Assembly: GCA_029940475.1 (NCBI GenBank)
Contig: JAPYUT010000035.1
Span: 1-39,230, forward strand
Direction: 5' to 3'
Origin: Verrucomicrobiales bacterium
GTDB taxonomy: Bacteria > Verrucomicrobiota > Verrucomicrobiia > Verrucomicrobiales > DEV007
DNA length: 39,230 nt
Both the position numbers and the translations under genes were made by a program. Of the stretch, positions 1 through 8,164 are shown in pieces; position 1 is the first letter of the stretch; each line of letters opens with the position of its first letter. Under the pieces are notes generated by a model that was given only the letters and a program-made list of their open reading frames with translations, was not told the origin of the DNA and did not search any database.

Positions 1-2
1 TT

Positions 3-851
3 GCTGATTTGTCGGATATCCTCCCCGATGGAGCAAAGGTGGAGAAACTTGGCGGAGGGATGAAGTTTACTGAGGGACCGGTTTGGTTTCCCTCCCCGGG
101 CAACAGGCTGGTATTTTCCGATATTCCCAACAGCAGGCAAATGGAGTGGAGTGATAAGAATGGGCTTAAAGAGTGGCGCAAGGTGGAGCAGTCCAACGGC
201 AACCTGCTTGATCTCAAGGGACAATTGCTTTCCTGCCAGCATGCCGGGCGCAACGTAATTTCCACCGCGGGGGACGGATCAATCAAGGTGCTTGCTGACA
301 GGTTTGATGGCATGCGTTTTAATTCTCCCAATGATCTTGCCATCAGGTCCGATGGCACCATCTGGTTTACCGATCCAAGTTACGGGTTGCGCGGACGCAA
401 GGCTGAGATTGATGGCAAGTGGGTTTACCGCCTGAAACCTGATGGCAAGGTGAGCGTTGTCTGTAAGACTTTTGATATGCCAAACGGGATCGCTTTCTCA
501 CCGGGGGGTAAGCGCGTTTACATTGCCGACACCGGCAAGGTTGGCAAGATCCGCGCTTACAGGGTTATCGAGAAAGGCCTGCTGGGTGACCCCGAATTCA
601 TCATTGATATCCGCTGTGACGGGATGTGCATCGACACCAAGGGCAGGGTTTACACCACCTCTGCGGGAGGAATACACGTCTTTGATGGCAATGGCAAAAA
701 GCTGGGAGTGATTGCAACCCCTGAACATCCTGCAAATGTCTGTTTTGGAGGGAAGGATTTCGATACCCTCTTTATTACTGCGCGCACTTCCCTCTACAGT
801 GTCAGGACAAGGGCAAGGGGGCATGTCGTCACCGCTGCCCCCGGAAAGTAA
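3..851 (+). CDS. SMP-30/gluconolactonase-family beta-propeller protein (5' partial)
   Basis: This is a probable sugar lactonase-type hydrolase of the SMP-30/gluconolactonase/LRE family, which folds as a six-bladed beta-propeller with a metal at its centre. Family hallmarks are visible in order: EGPVWFP near the N-terminus, SPNDLAIRSDGTIWFTDPSYGL in the middle, PNGIAFSPGGKRVYIADTG, and CDGMCIDTKGRVY followed by a C-terminal HPANVCFGG-DTLFIT segment. The acidic and Asn residues of these blocks are the usual metal ligands in the family. The reading frame is open to the left edge of the window. A TTG at position 9 could be read as a start, but the true start, perhaps with a signal peptide, is more likely outside. 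Family assignment is firm; the substrate is unknown. A GT39-like gene follows on the same strand after 60 bp. Confidence 0.85.
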   Translation, partial: ADLSDILPDGAKVEKLGGGMKFTEGPVWFPSPGNRLVFSDIPNSRQMEWSDKNGLKEWRKVEQSNGNLLDLKGQLLSCQHAGRNVISTAGDGSIKVLADRFDGMRFNSPNDLAIRSDGTIWFTDPSYGLRGRKAEIDGKWVYRLKPDGKVSVVCKTFDMPNGIAFSPGGKRVYIADTGKVGKIRAYRVIEKGLLGDPEFIIDIRCDGMCIDTKGRVYTTSAGGIHVFDGNGKKLGVIATPEHPANVCFGGKDFDTLFITARTSLYSVRTRARGHVVTAAPGK

Positions 852-911
852 ACTCCTTCAGGAGAAAGGTTTTTTCCCAAACTAATCTTCGCTGTGATGC
901 TATTGTAACCC

Positions 912-2846
912 GTGCGCTTGGGTGCGGTTAGAAATTTTTTTCTCAGGAGAGGAACTCTTGCTGAGAGACGTTTTGGCATTGCCCTGCTCCTTGTGGTGCT
1001 TGCCCTTGGGATATTTCTGGCACGCGCGGGTAGAGAATGGCGGGAGGCGGTTCCCGATCGCCGTGCGGTTACCCACGAGCGTTTTGAGCGGGAGGGACTG
1101 CAATTCGACTCGGTGCAGGAGCGTGACCGGGCAATATTCAAGTCAATCAAGGTTCATCATTTCGTGTACAGCGCCATGTATTGGGCTGCAGTCATCAACC
1201 TGGTGATTTCCGGGTTGCTGTTTTTTACACGGCGCTGGTGGTGCGGCCGGGATGTGAAGCCTTTACCGGGTCGTCCTGAAGGAACCGGGGCCAGAAGATT
1301 CTGGATCTGGGTATCGGTGGCAGTTGTAATTGCCGCAGGCTTACGCTGGACCCGCATGGATTTGAGTCTCTATAACGATGAGGCATATAATTTCCAGCAA
1401 TACATCCACGGCAAGGATAAAGCTGACCGGCAGGGAAAGATCAGTTTTAGGAGAGCCGGGTGGGAGGAGACCCTCTGGGAGAACAAGGCAAATAACGGGG
1501 TGCTTTTTTCCGTTGCTGCCCGGTTGTTTGATGAGGCATGGCGCCCGGGTGACGGGTCAACGGAAGGCTCGGTTAATGAGCGTGCATTGCGCGCCCCGTC
1601 CCTGATTGCCGGGTTGTTGTCGATTGTTGCAATCGCATTGCTTGGGCGTGGGTTGTTCAGCCCGGCAGTTGGTCTTGCCGCCGCGTTTGTACTTGCGCTT
1701 CATCCATGGCACCTCAGGTACAGTACCGAGGCGCGCCCTTACGCCATGATGATCCTGCTGGTGATCCTTGCCATGCTGTGCCTGGTCATTGCATTGCGCA
1801 ATAACCGTTGGCGCTGGTGGTTGGCCTTTGCGGGGTGTCAGTTTCTCTATATGTATACCTTTTCCGGGGCTCTGTATTTTGCCCTGGGAACCAATGTAGC
1901 GGCCCTTATCACCATCATTGCACGTGGACGGGCCTGGCGCAGTGCGGCAATGGGCCGACTGGTTGTCGCCGGCATTATTTCGGCAATGGTTTACCTGCAG
2001 TTGATGATGCCCTGCCTGCCACAGATGGCGTTTTCAATAGCTGAGCTTGATTCTCTGCGGGGAAATCTTGACGTTGCCCGGCTGGTTGACATTTGTTCCT
2101 ACCTGAGCTTCGGCATGCCTGCTTTTGATTATAATGCAGAAAATCTCCAGAACCCGGCCCTGGAGAAATTCTGGCCTTCCGGATGGTGGATGCTTGTCCC
2201 TGCTCTCCTGGCAGCCGGAATCTTGGTGTTCTTCGGGTTGCTTGTATTCCGGCGTGGCGGCATCCCGCGCACGCTTTTGCTGGGGAATCTTCTGGCGCTC
2301 ATGCTGATGCTTTTGGTCTCCGTTTTTACTGATACCGCCGTGTATTTCTGGTATGTTATTTTTCTATTGCCGTTTACGGTAATGGTTGCGGCGGCGGGCT
2401 GGACAGTGTTGTTGAAATCACGCCGCTTGCGATTGCTGGCCTATGTGCTGCCAATACTCTTTGCGCTGGTCATATGGAGACCGCTGCGTGATTACCGTGA
2501 TCATTCAAAGCAGAGTCTTCGTGATGCGGTTGCCCTTGCACGGGAGGGTGGTGCCATGGTGGCCGAGTTCTGGAGTGATGCAGGTTTTTATGATCGTGAT
2601 ATGCATCGTATCAGAAACGCGCATGACCTGCGGCGTTTTGCCCGGCAAGCATCCGAGGCAAGGCGGGATTTTTCGGTTATTTTCGGTCACCGTTCGCTGG
2701 CACTGGCAGGCATGGAGGAATGCGTCAGGATTACCGAGGGCCTGGAGGATCTGGATTTTCGCAAGGTTGCCGAGTTTGGCGGGCTTGAGCAACGGCAATT
2801 TACCACCTATGTCTACCGGCTCTCGAGACGTGATCCCGAGAGCTAG
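912..2846 (+). CDS. GT39/ArnT-like integral membrane glycosyltransferase
   Basis: This 644-residue polytopic inner-membrane protein is a probable polyprenyl-phosphate-sugar-dependent glycosyltransferase of the GT39/PMT/ArnT (GT-C fold) type. It has an N-terminal membrane helix (LLLVVLALGIFLARAG), a further helix before a short loop carrying the acidic motif LYNDEAYNF (the Asp-Glu pair is the usual catalytic/metal site of the first periplasmic loop), and roughly ten hydrophobic segments. The block HPWHLRYSTEARPYA is typical of bacterial PMT_2-like proteins. A soluble C-terminal portion of about 120 residues follows the last helix. The start is a GTG with no clear ribosome binding site, so the exact N-terminus is uncertain. 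Acceptor (lipid A, protein or cell-surface glycan) cannot be told from the sequence. Confidence 0.75.
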   Translation: MRLGAVRNFFLRRGTLAERRFGIALLLVVLALGIFLARAGREWREAVPDRRAVTHERFEREGLQFDSVQERDRAIFKSIKVHHFVYSAMYWAAVINLVISGLLFFTRRWWCGRDVKPLPGRPEGTGARRFWIWVSVAVVIAAGLRWTRMDLSLYNDEAYNFQQYIHGKDKADRQGKISFRRAGWEETLWENKANNGVLFSVAARLFDEAWRPGDGSTEGSVNERALRAPSLIAGLLSIVAIALLGRGLFSPAVGLAAAFVLALHPWHLRYSTEARPYAMMILLVILAMLCLVIALRNNRWRWWLAFAGCQFLYMYTFSGALYFALGTNVAALITIIARGRAWRSAAMGRLVVAGIISAMVYLQLMMPCLPQMAFSIAELDSLRGNLDVARLVDICSYLSFGMPAFDYNAENLQNPALEKFWPSGWWMLVPALLAAGILVFFGLLVFRRGGIPRTLLLGNLLALMLMLLVSVFTDTAVYFWYVIFLLPFTVMVAAAGWTVLLKSRRLRLLAYVLPILFALVIWRPLRDYRDHSKQSLRDAVALAREGGAMVAEFWSDAGFYDRDMHRIRNAHDLRRFARQASEARRDFSVIFGHRSLALAGMEECVRITEGLEDLDFRKVAEFGGLEQRQFTTYVYRLSRRDPES

Positions 2847-2900
2847 TCATTGACCCGGGGTGTTAAATGCAGGCTGGACACGCAGTGTCGAGGCACTGCG
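2818..2900 (+). terminator. Candidate stem-loops between convergent genes
   Basis: Two perfect inverted repeats lie at the convergent gene ends. GCTCTCG pairs with CGAGAGC at the very end of the glycosyltransferase gene (about 2819-2843). CGCAGTG and CACTGCG are separated by TCGAGG at 2881-2900. Neither is followed by a good T-run, so these are only candidate termination or 3'-end structures. Confidence 0.3.
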
Positions 2901-2929
2901 AGCAGGGTGAAGTCTTTCCGGTATTTACC

Positions 2930-3835
2930 CTACAATTGGGTATAGCCGGCATAGGTATTGAGCCGCATATCAATGGCGGCACGGTCAATGGCGGCAAGGC
3001 GTTCGACGCTGAAAGCCTCGCAGGTGAAACTGGCCATGACGGTAGCGCAGGAAAGTGAGTGCTTGAGTGCCTGAAAGTCGACATTCTCCCTGGTCTCCGC
3101 CAGATGGCCGGCGAGCCCGCCGAGGAAAGAGTCGCCGGCCCCGGTGGGATCCTCGACCGAGTCGAGCGGATATGCCCCGACGCGAAAAAAAGACCGATCC
3201 GGGCCAAAGAGCATCGCGCCGTGTTCCCCGGTCTTGATGATTGTAAATTCTGGTCCGGACTGCAGGAGCCGGTGACCCGCTTGCACCAGATTGCCTGTCT
3301 GCGTGAACAACTTGGCCTCACTCTCGTTGATGACCAGCATGTCGATTCGGGTCAGCAATTCATCAAGGGCTGCACGCTCTGTCTGAATCCAGATATCCAT
3401 GGTGTCTGCAACTACGAACTGCGGTGTTGAGCACTGCTCAAGGACATCAAGCTGGTTTTTTGGGCTCATATTGGCCAGCACGATAATCTCGGAGGATTGA
3501 TAGCTGGCAGGTAATTTGGGTTGGTAGGCTTCCAGGACATTGACGGCGACCGCGTGGGTGGTGCGTTGGTCCATGTTGTCATGATATTCCCCGGACCAGT
3601 AGAAGCTGTCACCTTCACTGTGTTCAATTCCCTCAGTGCAGATTGCGCGTTGCTTGAGCGTGTTGATGTGTTCTACAGGAAAATCCTTGCCGACAATTCC
3701 GACGATGCGTGTCGGCGCGAAGAAACTCGCTGCCATGGCGGCGTAGGCGGCTGAGCCACCCATTAGACCGGCACGGGTGCTGGACGGTGTCTTGATATCG
3801 TCAATGGCTACAGTTCCGGCTACGAGGATATTCAT
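2930..3835 (-). CDS. PfkB/ribokinase-family kinase
   Basis: This is an ATP-dependent small-molecule kinase of the PfkB/ribokinase superfamily, 301 residues, a typical family length. Visible signatures are the N-terminal GGSAAYAAMAASFFAP block (di-glycine substrate-lid region, residues 26-41), VINESEAKLF (residues 168-177), and the C-terminal anion-hole motif DPTGAGDSFLGG (residues 229-240) with catalytic Asp235. The residues after the di-Gly resemble a subgroup annotated simply as sugar kinase. It starts with ATG 12 nt downstream of thiE on the same strand, so the two are probably co-transcribed. A role in thiamine-precursor or nucleoside metabolism is possible by context, but the substrate is not readable from the sequence. 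Confidence 0.85.
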   Translation of the reverse strand: MNILVAGTVAIDDIKTPSSTRAGLMGGSAAYAAMAASFFAPTRIVGIVGKDFPVEHINTLKQRAICTEGIEHSEGDSFYWSGEYHDNMDQRTTHAVAVNVLEAYQPKLPASYQSSEIIVLANMSPKNQLDVLEQCSTPQFVVADTMDIWIQTERAALDELLTRIDMLVINESEAKLFTQTGNLVQAGHRLLQSGPEFTIIKTGEHGAMLFGPDRSFFRVGAYPLDSVEDPTGAGDSFLGGLAGHLAETRENVDFQALKHSLSCATVMASFTCEAFSVERLAAIDRAAIDMRLNTYAGYTQL

Positions 3836-3847
3836 GTGAGAAGGTGT

Positions 3848-4462
3848 TCAGTTTGTGCCGGCGAGTATATTCCTGGCGCGCTGGATATAAGACGGGATGT
3901 CATGGCTTTGCAAGAGATCGGATACAATGACAGCATTTTCGGCTCCGGCGGCAGTCACTGCGGCAAGGTTCTGCAAGTTAATGCCGCCAATGCAGTAGAC
4001 CGGGATTGAGACACGGCGGTAGACTTCTGCGATGTCCTGTAGACCGATAGCAGGTCGACCGGGCTTGGTGGCTGTTGCATGGAGTGGACCGAAGCCGATG
4101 TAGTCTGCACCTTCAGCCTGGGCTTTTTCGGCCTGCTCGATAGAGTGAGTGGAGCGTCCGACCAGGCTGCAATTACCGGCATCCCGGCGGGAGTTGGCCA
4201 GGTCTCCGTCATCCTGGCCGAGGTGTATCCCGTCGGCATTGACCATTGCAGCCACATGAGGGTAATCGTTCACGATAAAGGGGATGCCATGCTTCGTGCA
4301 GATTGGCCGCGCTATTTTTGCCATCTGCAGGATTTCATCATCCGTGTGGTTTTTCGCCCGCAATTGAAGTAAATCCACACCGCCGGCACAGAGTTCTGTC
4401 GCGACGCCGATGATATTCTTCACTGACACATAGCCCAGGTCAAGGATGGCGTAGATTTTCAC
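3848..4462 (-). CDS. thiE: Thiamine-phosphate synthase
   Basis: ThiE condenses HMP pyrophosphate with thiazole phosphate to give thiamine monophosphate in the cytoplasm. The 204-residue length and TIM-barrel motifs fit: LLQLRAKNHTDDE (pyrophosphate-binding Arg/Lys), PFIVNDYPHVAAMVNADGIHLGQDDGD, LVGRSTHSIEQAEKAQAEGADYIGFGPLHATATKPGRP and PVYCIGGINLQN. The expected Mg-binding Asp residues and the loop TATKPG are present. The start is GTG at 4462. It lies upstream of the PfkB-type kinase (12 nt gap) and 138 nt downstream of accC. No TPP riboswitch was recognised upstream, so control may come from elsewhere. Confidence 0.92.
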   Translation of the reverse strand: MKIYAILDLGYVSVKNIIGVATELCAGGVDLLQLRAKNHTDDEILQMAKIARPICTKHGIPFIVNDYPHVAAMVNADGIHLGQDDGDLANSRRDAGNCSLVGRSTHSIEQAEKAQAEGADYIGFGPLHATATKPGRPAIGLQDIAEVYRRVSIPVYCIGGINLQNLAAVTAAGAENAVIVSDLLQSHDIPSYIQRARNILAGTN

Positions 4463-4600
4463 GGTTTACGAACGTTGTGTTTCCTGGCTCGGCGCGTGCA
4501 GTTGAGTATTTTGGGAGAAGCAGTTTTCAAAACTCCGGGATGGCACTGCTTTGGGTCATTTTATACCCGCGTCCTGTTTCCCGGAATATGGAAGCGGATC

Positions 4601-5956
4601 TTACTTCAGGTCATTTAGGAACGCCTCTACCCAGCCGATATTATAGTCTCCACTGCGGAAATCGGAACTTTTTATGATGGCATCCTGAAACGGGATAGTC
4701 GTCTTAATGCCTTTGATCAGGAACTCATTCAGGGCGCGCTGGGTACGGGAGATCGCGATTTCACGGGTGGCGCCAGAGACAATGAGCTTGGCAATCATTG
4801 AATCATAATAGGGGGGCACCTCATAGCCGGAATAGACGTGGGTATCCACCCGTATTCCCCGACCGCCTGGCTGGAACCAGAAATCGATTTTTCCGGGGCT
4901 GGGCGTGAAATTATTGTAGGGATCCTCGGCGTTAATCCGGCACTCTATAGAATGATGCCTCGGCGTGCTGTTGATCACGTGTTCGCTGAGTTTCTCTCCT
5001 GCAGCAATCCGGATTTGTTCCTTGATCAGGTCGCAGCCATGGTTTTCCTCTGTAATCGGGTGCTCGACCTGAATCCTGGTATTCATTTCCATGAAGTAGA
5101 AGTTAGCATTCTCATCGACCAGGTACTCGATCGTGCCGCAGTTCTCGTAACCGATCTCTTTGGTCAGTTTCACTGAGGCTTCAGCCATCCTTTTACGCAG
5201 GCGCTTGTTGGCATTGAGCAGGGGAGATGGCGCCTCCTCGATGATTTTCTGGTTACGGCGTTGCAGTGAGCAGTCGCGTTCACCCAGGTGGACTACGTTC
5301 CCAAATGAATCTGCGACAACCTGGAATTCAATATGATGGGGGTTTACAATGAGTTTCTCGATATAAACCGCATCATTGCCAAAATTCCTATCAGCCTCGG
5401 TGCGCGCGTTCTGGAAGCTGGACTCAAGGTTCGCTTCATTGAAACAGGGGCGCATTCCTTTTCCGCCCCCGCCCGCGGAAGCCTTGATCATGACCGGATA
5501 GCCGATTTCAGCAGCAATTTTCCGTGCTTCTTTGACAGTTGCAACAGTTCCCTCACTCCCCGGGGTAATGGGCACCTTGAATTTTGTGGCGGTTGCACGG
5601 GCTTCATTCTTGTCTCCCATGCGGGTTATCACCTCTGCGGACGGGCCGATAAACTTGATTTTACAGCTCGCACATATTTCCGCGAACTGCGCATTTTCTG
5701 ACAGGAACCCGTATCCCGGGTGAATGGCCTCGACATTGGCAATCTCGGCGGCACTGATAATTCGATCAGCCTTCAGGTAACTGTCCCTGCTGGGGGCCGG
5801 ACCGATACAAATGGCATCGTCAGCGAGCTGTACATGCATTGAATCAACGTCCGCCTCGGAATAAACGGCGACGCTCTGGACCCCGAGTTCCCTGCAGGCG
5901 CGTATAATACGCAGTGCAATTTCACCACGGTTGGCAACAAGAACCTTTTTGAACAT
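4601..5956 (-). CDS. accC: Acetyl-CoA carboxylase, biotin carboxylase subunit
   Basis: AccC carboxylates the biotin on AccB using ATP and bicarbonate, the first half-reaction of fatty-acid synthesis. At 451 residues it is full length. It shows the N-terminal Rossmann-like start KVLVANRGEIALRIIRACRELG, HPGYGFLSEN, the ATP-grasp glycine loop KASAGGGGKGMR, the catalytic region MEMNTRIQVEHPITEE and a complete C-terminal domain. The residues after GKGMR (PCFN) and after ITEE (NHGCD) differ from the most common forms but leave catalytic residues intact. It follows accB by 26 nt on the same strand, the classical accBC arrangement. Confidence 0.97.
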   Translation of the reverse strand: MFKKVLVANRGEIALRIIRACRELGVQSVAVYSEADVDSMHVQLADDAICIGPAPSRDSYLKADRIISAAEIANVEAIHPGYGFLSENAQFAEICASCKIKFIGPSAEVITRMGDKNEARATATKFKVPITPGSEGTVATVKEARKIAAEIGYPVMIKASAGGGGKGMRPCFNEANLESSFQNARTEADRNFGNDAVYIEKLIVNPHHIEFQVVADSFGNVVHLGERDCSLQRRNQKIIEEAPSPLLNANKRLRKRMAEASVKLTKEIGYENCGTIEYLVDENANFYFMEMNTRIQVEHPITEENHGCDLIKEQIRIAAGEKLSEHVINSTPRHHSIECRINAEDPYNNFTPSPGKIDFWFQPGGRGIRVDTHVYSGYEVPPYYDSMIAKLIVSGATREIAISRTQRALNEFLIKGIKTTIPFQDAIIKSSDFRSGDYNIGWVEAFLNDLK

Positions 5957-5982
5957 GCAGTGGGTGTTTCGAGCCTGGGAAA

Positions 5983-6459
5983 TCAGGCAATAATAAACAA
6001 GCCCTGTCCGAACTGCACCGAGGATGCGTCATCGATAAGTATACGCTGGATGACCCCGCTTTTCTCCGCCTTAATCTCGTTCATGACTTTCATTGCTTCG
6101 ATAATGCAGACCGTGGTATCTTCGTCAACGGCATCACCGACTTTCACGAAGGGGTCAGAGTCCGGCGAAGATGCCTTGTAGAAGGTGCCAACCATTGGTG
6201 ATGTGATTTCTTCGGTTTCCTCGGCAATGATGGCCTCGCCGGCTGGCTCGGGTGTAATGGCCGCCGGGAGTTCCCGGGCGACATGTTCACCGGCAGCACT
6301 TCTCTCGAGCCTGACCTTGAAGCCGTGCGCTTCAAGTTCGAACCCGGTGAGCCCATGGTCGTCCATGAGCTTGATGCAATCCTTTATCCTGGTGATGTCC
6401 AGGCCGGGGTCGGGATGATCGTCTTCATCCGGTTTGTGATTGCGTCGTGTTACTGCCAT
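5983..6459 (-). CDS. accB: Acetyl-CoA carboxylase biotin carboxyl carrier protein
   Basis: AccB carries the covalently bound biotin that shuttles carboxyl groups between AccC and the carboxyltransferase. The protein has 158 residues. Its C-terminal biotinyl domain contains SPMVGTFYKASSPDSDPFVKVGD (including the thumb typical of AccB) and the biotinylation motif EAMKVMNE with Lys124 as the modified residue. The N-terminal 60 residues are charged (DEDDHPD) with an amphipathic helix, followed by a Pro/Ala/Glu linker. It precedes accC by 26 nt and follows the class V aminotransferase gene by 58 nt. Confidence 0.95.
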   Translation of the reverse strand: MAVTRRNHKPDEDDHPDPGLDITRIKDCIKLMDDHGLTGFELEAHGFKVRLERSAAGEHVARELPAAITPEPAGEAIIAEETEEITSPMVGTFYKASSPDSDPFVKVGDAVDEDTTVCIIEAMKVMNEIKAEKSGVIQRILIDDASSVQFGQGLFIIA

Positions 6460-6517
6460 GGAATCTGATTTGGTATTTTCCTTTGGATGCTTAATTTCCT
6501 CGGTTCCCCCTGTAGAG

Positions 6518-7690
6518 TCAAGTAATGCTACGCATTCCTGCAGCGAGAATCTCCAGAGTATGGGCGATTTCTTCCTCAGAGTTGTAGAAATGGGGGCTAA
6601 AACGCAAGAATTCGCTGCCGGCCCGGTCCTTGCGACAGGAGGCGATAATCCCGGATTCGGCTAAATGACTGAAGATGGCTGGAATATTTCCCGTTGGGGG
6701 AGTGAACGTGGTGATCGAGGAACTGGAACTACCTTCACTGGGGCCGTGGATTCTGCAGTTGAGTGCCTGCAGGCCTGCAATGACCTGGCTTTTGAGTTCC
6801 AACAGGCGATTCGAGATGGTCTCGATGCCCAGGGTATCGAGTAATTCCAGGACGGCCTTGAATCCGACGATTCCCGAGGCGTTGAGCACACCCGGCTCGT
6901 AACGCCTGGCAGTCGGGTGGAAATGGATTTCTTCCTGGGTGATAAAGTCCGGTGACTCCACATTCCAGGCGCCCAGCAGTGAGGGGCGCAACAGGTCGAG
7001 ATTTTTTTCTTTCACATATACGATACCGATCGCCATTGGCCCGAGCAGCCATTTATGGGCATCCGCACTCAGGAAATCAACGTGCTCAACTGATGTAGGG
7101 AAAGCCCCGCAGGTTTGGATAGCGTCCAGGGAAAATAAAATGTCGCGTTCACCAAGCAGTTTGCCGATGGCGTCAATGTCAATACGGTAGCCGGTAAGGA
7201 AATGACAACTGGCAAGGGCGACCAGCCGTGTTTTCCCGGTAATTGTTGAGGCGACCAGCTGCGGAGTAATGGCACCCGGTTCTGCAGGTTCAAGGAAGCG
7301 GACTGTTACTCCTTTGCGCTGCAGTTCAAGCCAGGGATAAACATTGGCGGGGTAGTCATCCTGATAACAAATCACCTCGTCACCGGGTTGCCAGTTGATG
7401 CCGTTGGCGAAAAGGCTCAATCCCAGGGATGTCGGCCCAAGGAGGGCTATTTCTGAGGGTTTGGCACCTATTAGTTTTCCCGCCAGGCGGCGGGTTTCTT
7501 TCATGGTTGTGATGAAGCCGTCAAATTCCTGATGATCATTGCAACTTGCGTAGGCGTATTCAGCCATGGCGTCTGCAGCACACCGCGGCAGTGCCGTGAC
7601 GGCAGCGTGGGCGAGGAAGATTTTTTCTTTGGCAATGGGAAACCGTGACAACCGCTCGGCTTCATCCTTAAAAAAATCGCTGGCGGGCAT
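6518..7690 (-). CDS. Class V aminotransferase-fold PLP enzyme
   Basis: This is a fold-type I PLP enzyme of the class V aminotransferase/NifS superfamily, 390 residues. The PLP Schiff-base lysine is Lys213 in SADAHKWLLGP, preceded by the PLP-ring Asp in SLDAIQTCG and by TSLGLSLFANG and DDYPANVYPWLEL. The C-terminal region (ASCRKDRAGSEFLRFSPHFYN) has the SPHFYN pattern of aminotransferase, epimerase or kynureninase-like members. It lacks the RxGHHCA-type active-site cysteine loop of SufS/IscS. It is therefore unlikely to be a dedicated cysteine desulfurase, although that label is often given automatically. It sits between the RelE-like gene (27 nt) and accB (58 nt) on the same strand. Confidence 0.85.
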   Translation of the reverse strand: MPASDFFKDEAERLSRFPIAKEKIFLAHAAVTALPRCAADAMAEYAYASCNDHQEFDGFITTMKETRRLAGKLIGAKPSEIALLGPTSLGLSLFANGINWQPGDEVICYQDDYPANVYPWLELQRKGVTVRFLEPAEPGAITPQLVASTITGKTRLVALASCHFLTGYRIDIDAIGKLLGERDILFSLDAIQTCGAFPTSVEHVDFLSADAHKWLLGPMAIGIVYVKEKNLDLLRPSLLGAWNVESPDFITQEEIHFHPTARRYEPGVLNASGIVGFKAVLELLDTLGIETISNRLLELKSQVIAGLQALNCRIHGPSEGSSSSSITTFTPPTGNIPAIFSHLAESGIIASCRKDRAGSEFLRFSPHFYNSEEEIAHTLEILAAGMRSIT

Positions 7691-7717
7691 GATTTAAATA
7701 GGCTGTTAACGGGAAGG

Positions 7718-8092
7718 TTAAACCCGGTGAGCTTCTTCACCTTCCTTAATGAGGTTCCAGAAGTGTTTTGATTCACCAAGAGCCTCGTCCTCGTTCACGG
7801 GAAGCTTGGAGCGAAACAGGAAGTCCTGGAAAGTATTGCGATTGAGCACGCGATGCACAATCACGTTATTGTTGCTGACCTCAAAGTAGATCCGGTAATC
7901 CTTGGAACGATAGCGATAGAGCTTCTTGCCCCTTCTCTCAATAGTGCCGAAGCGGCCATCTTCTCCATAAATGTTTTCCAGGTCTTCGTGCCGGACCTTG
8001 AACTGATTGAGTAGTTCAAGCTGGTCAATTGTTGCCAGTCCGGATATTTCAGCGGCACTGATTTTGTTAAAAATTATTTGAAACACGTTCAT
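7718..8092 (-). CDS. RelE/ParE-superfamily-like small protein
   Basis: The protein has 124 residues from ATG at 8092. The frame extends further upstream, but that extension runs antisense to the next gene and looks non-coding. The central part (LNQFKVRHEDLENIYGEDGRFGTIERRGKKLYRYRSKDYRIYFEVSNNNVIVHRVLNRNTFQDFLFR) has the RelE/ParE signature: a helix, a basic strand with R-KLYRYR-KDYRIYFE, then VIVHRVLNR. The C-terminal acidic tail (EDEALGESKHFWNLIKEGEE) is an extension to the fold. No antitoxin-sized partner is visible on either side, so a toxin function is uncertain; it may be a domesticated RelE-like protein co-transcribed with the downstream aminotransferase and acc genes. Confidence 0.7.
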   Translation of the reverse strand: MNVFQIIFNKISAAEISGLATIDQLELLNQFKVRHEDLENIYGEDGRFGTIERRGKKLYRYRSKDYRIYFEVSNNNVIVHRVLNRNTFQDFLFRSKLPVNEDEALGESKHFWNLIKEGEEAHRV

Positions 8093-8164
8093 TAAGGAAT
8101 GCGTTTTACGCGCTCTGGTGTCAAGGGCTGGAATACCGGTAATGACTGTGAGAGGGTAAATGTA

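Noticed and set aside
4463..4600. Possible TPP riboswitch upstream of thiE
   Set aside because: The 138-bp gap shows no conserved THI-box core; only a short AT-rich palindrome (AGTTTTCAAAACT) is present.
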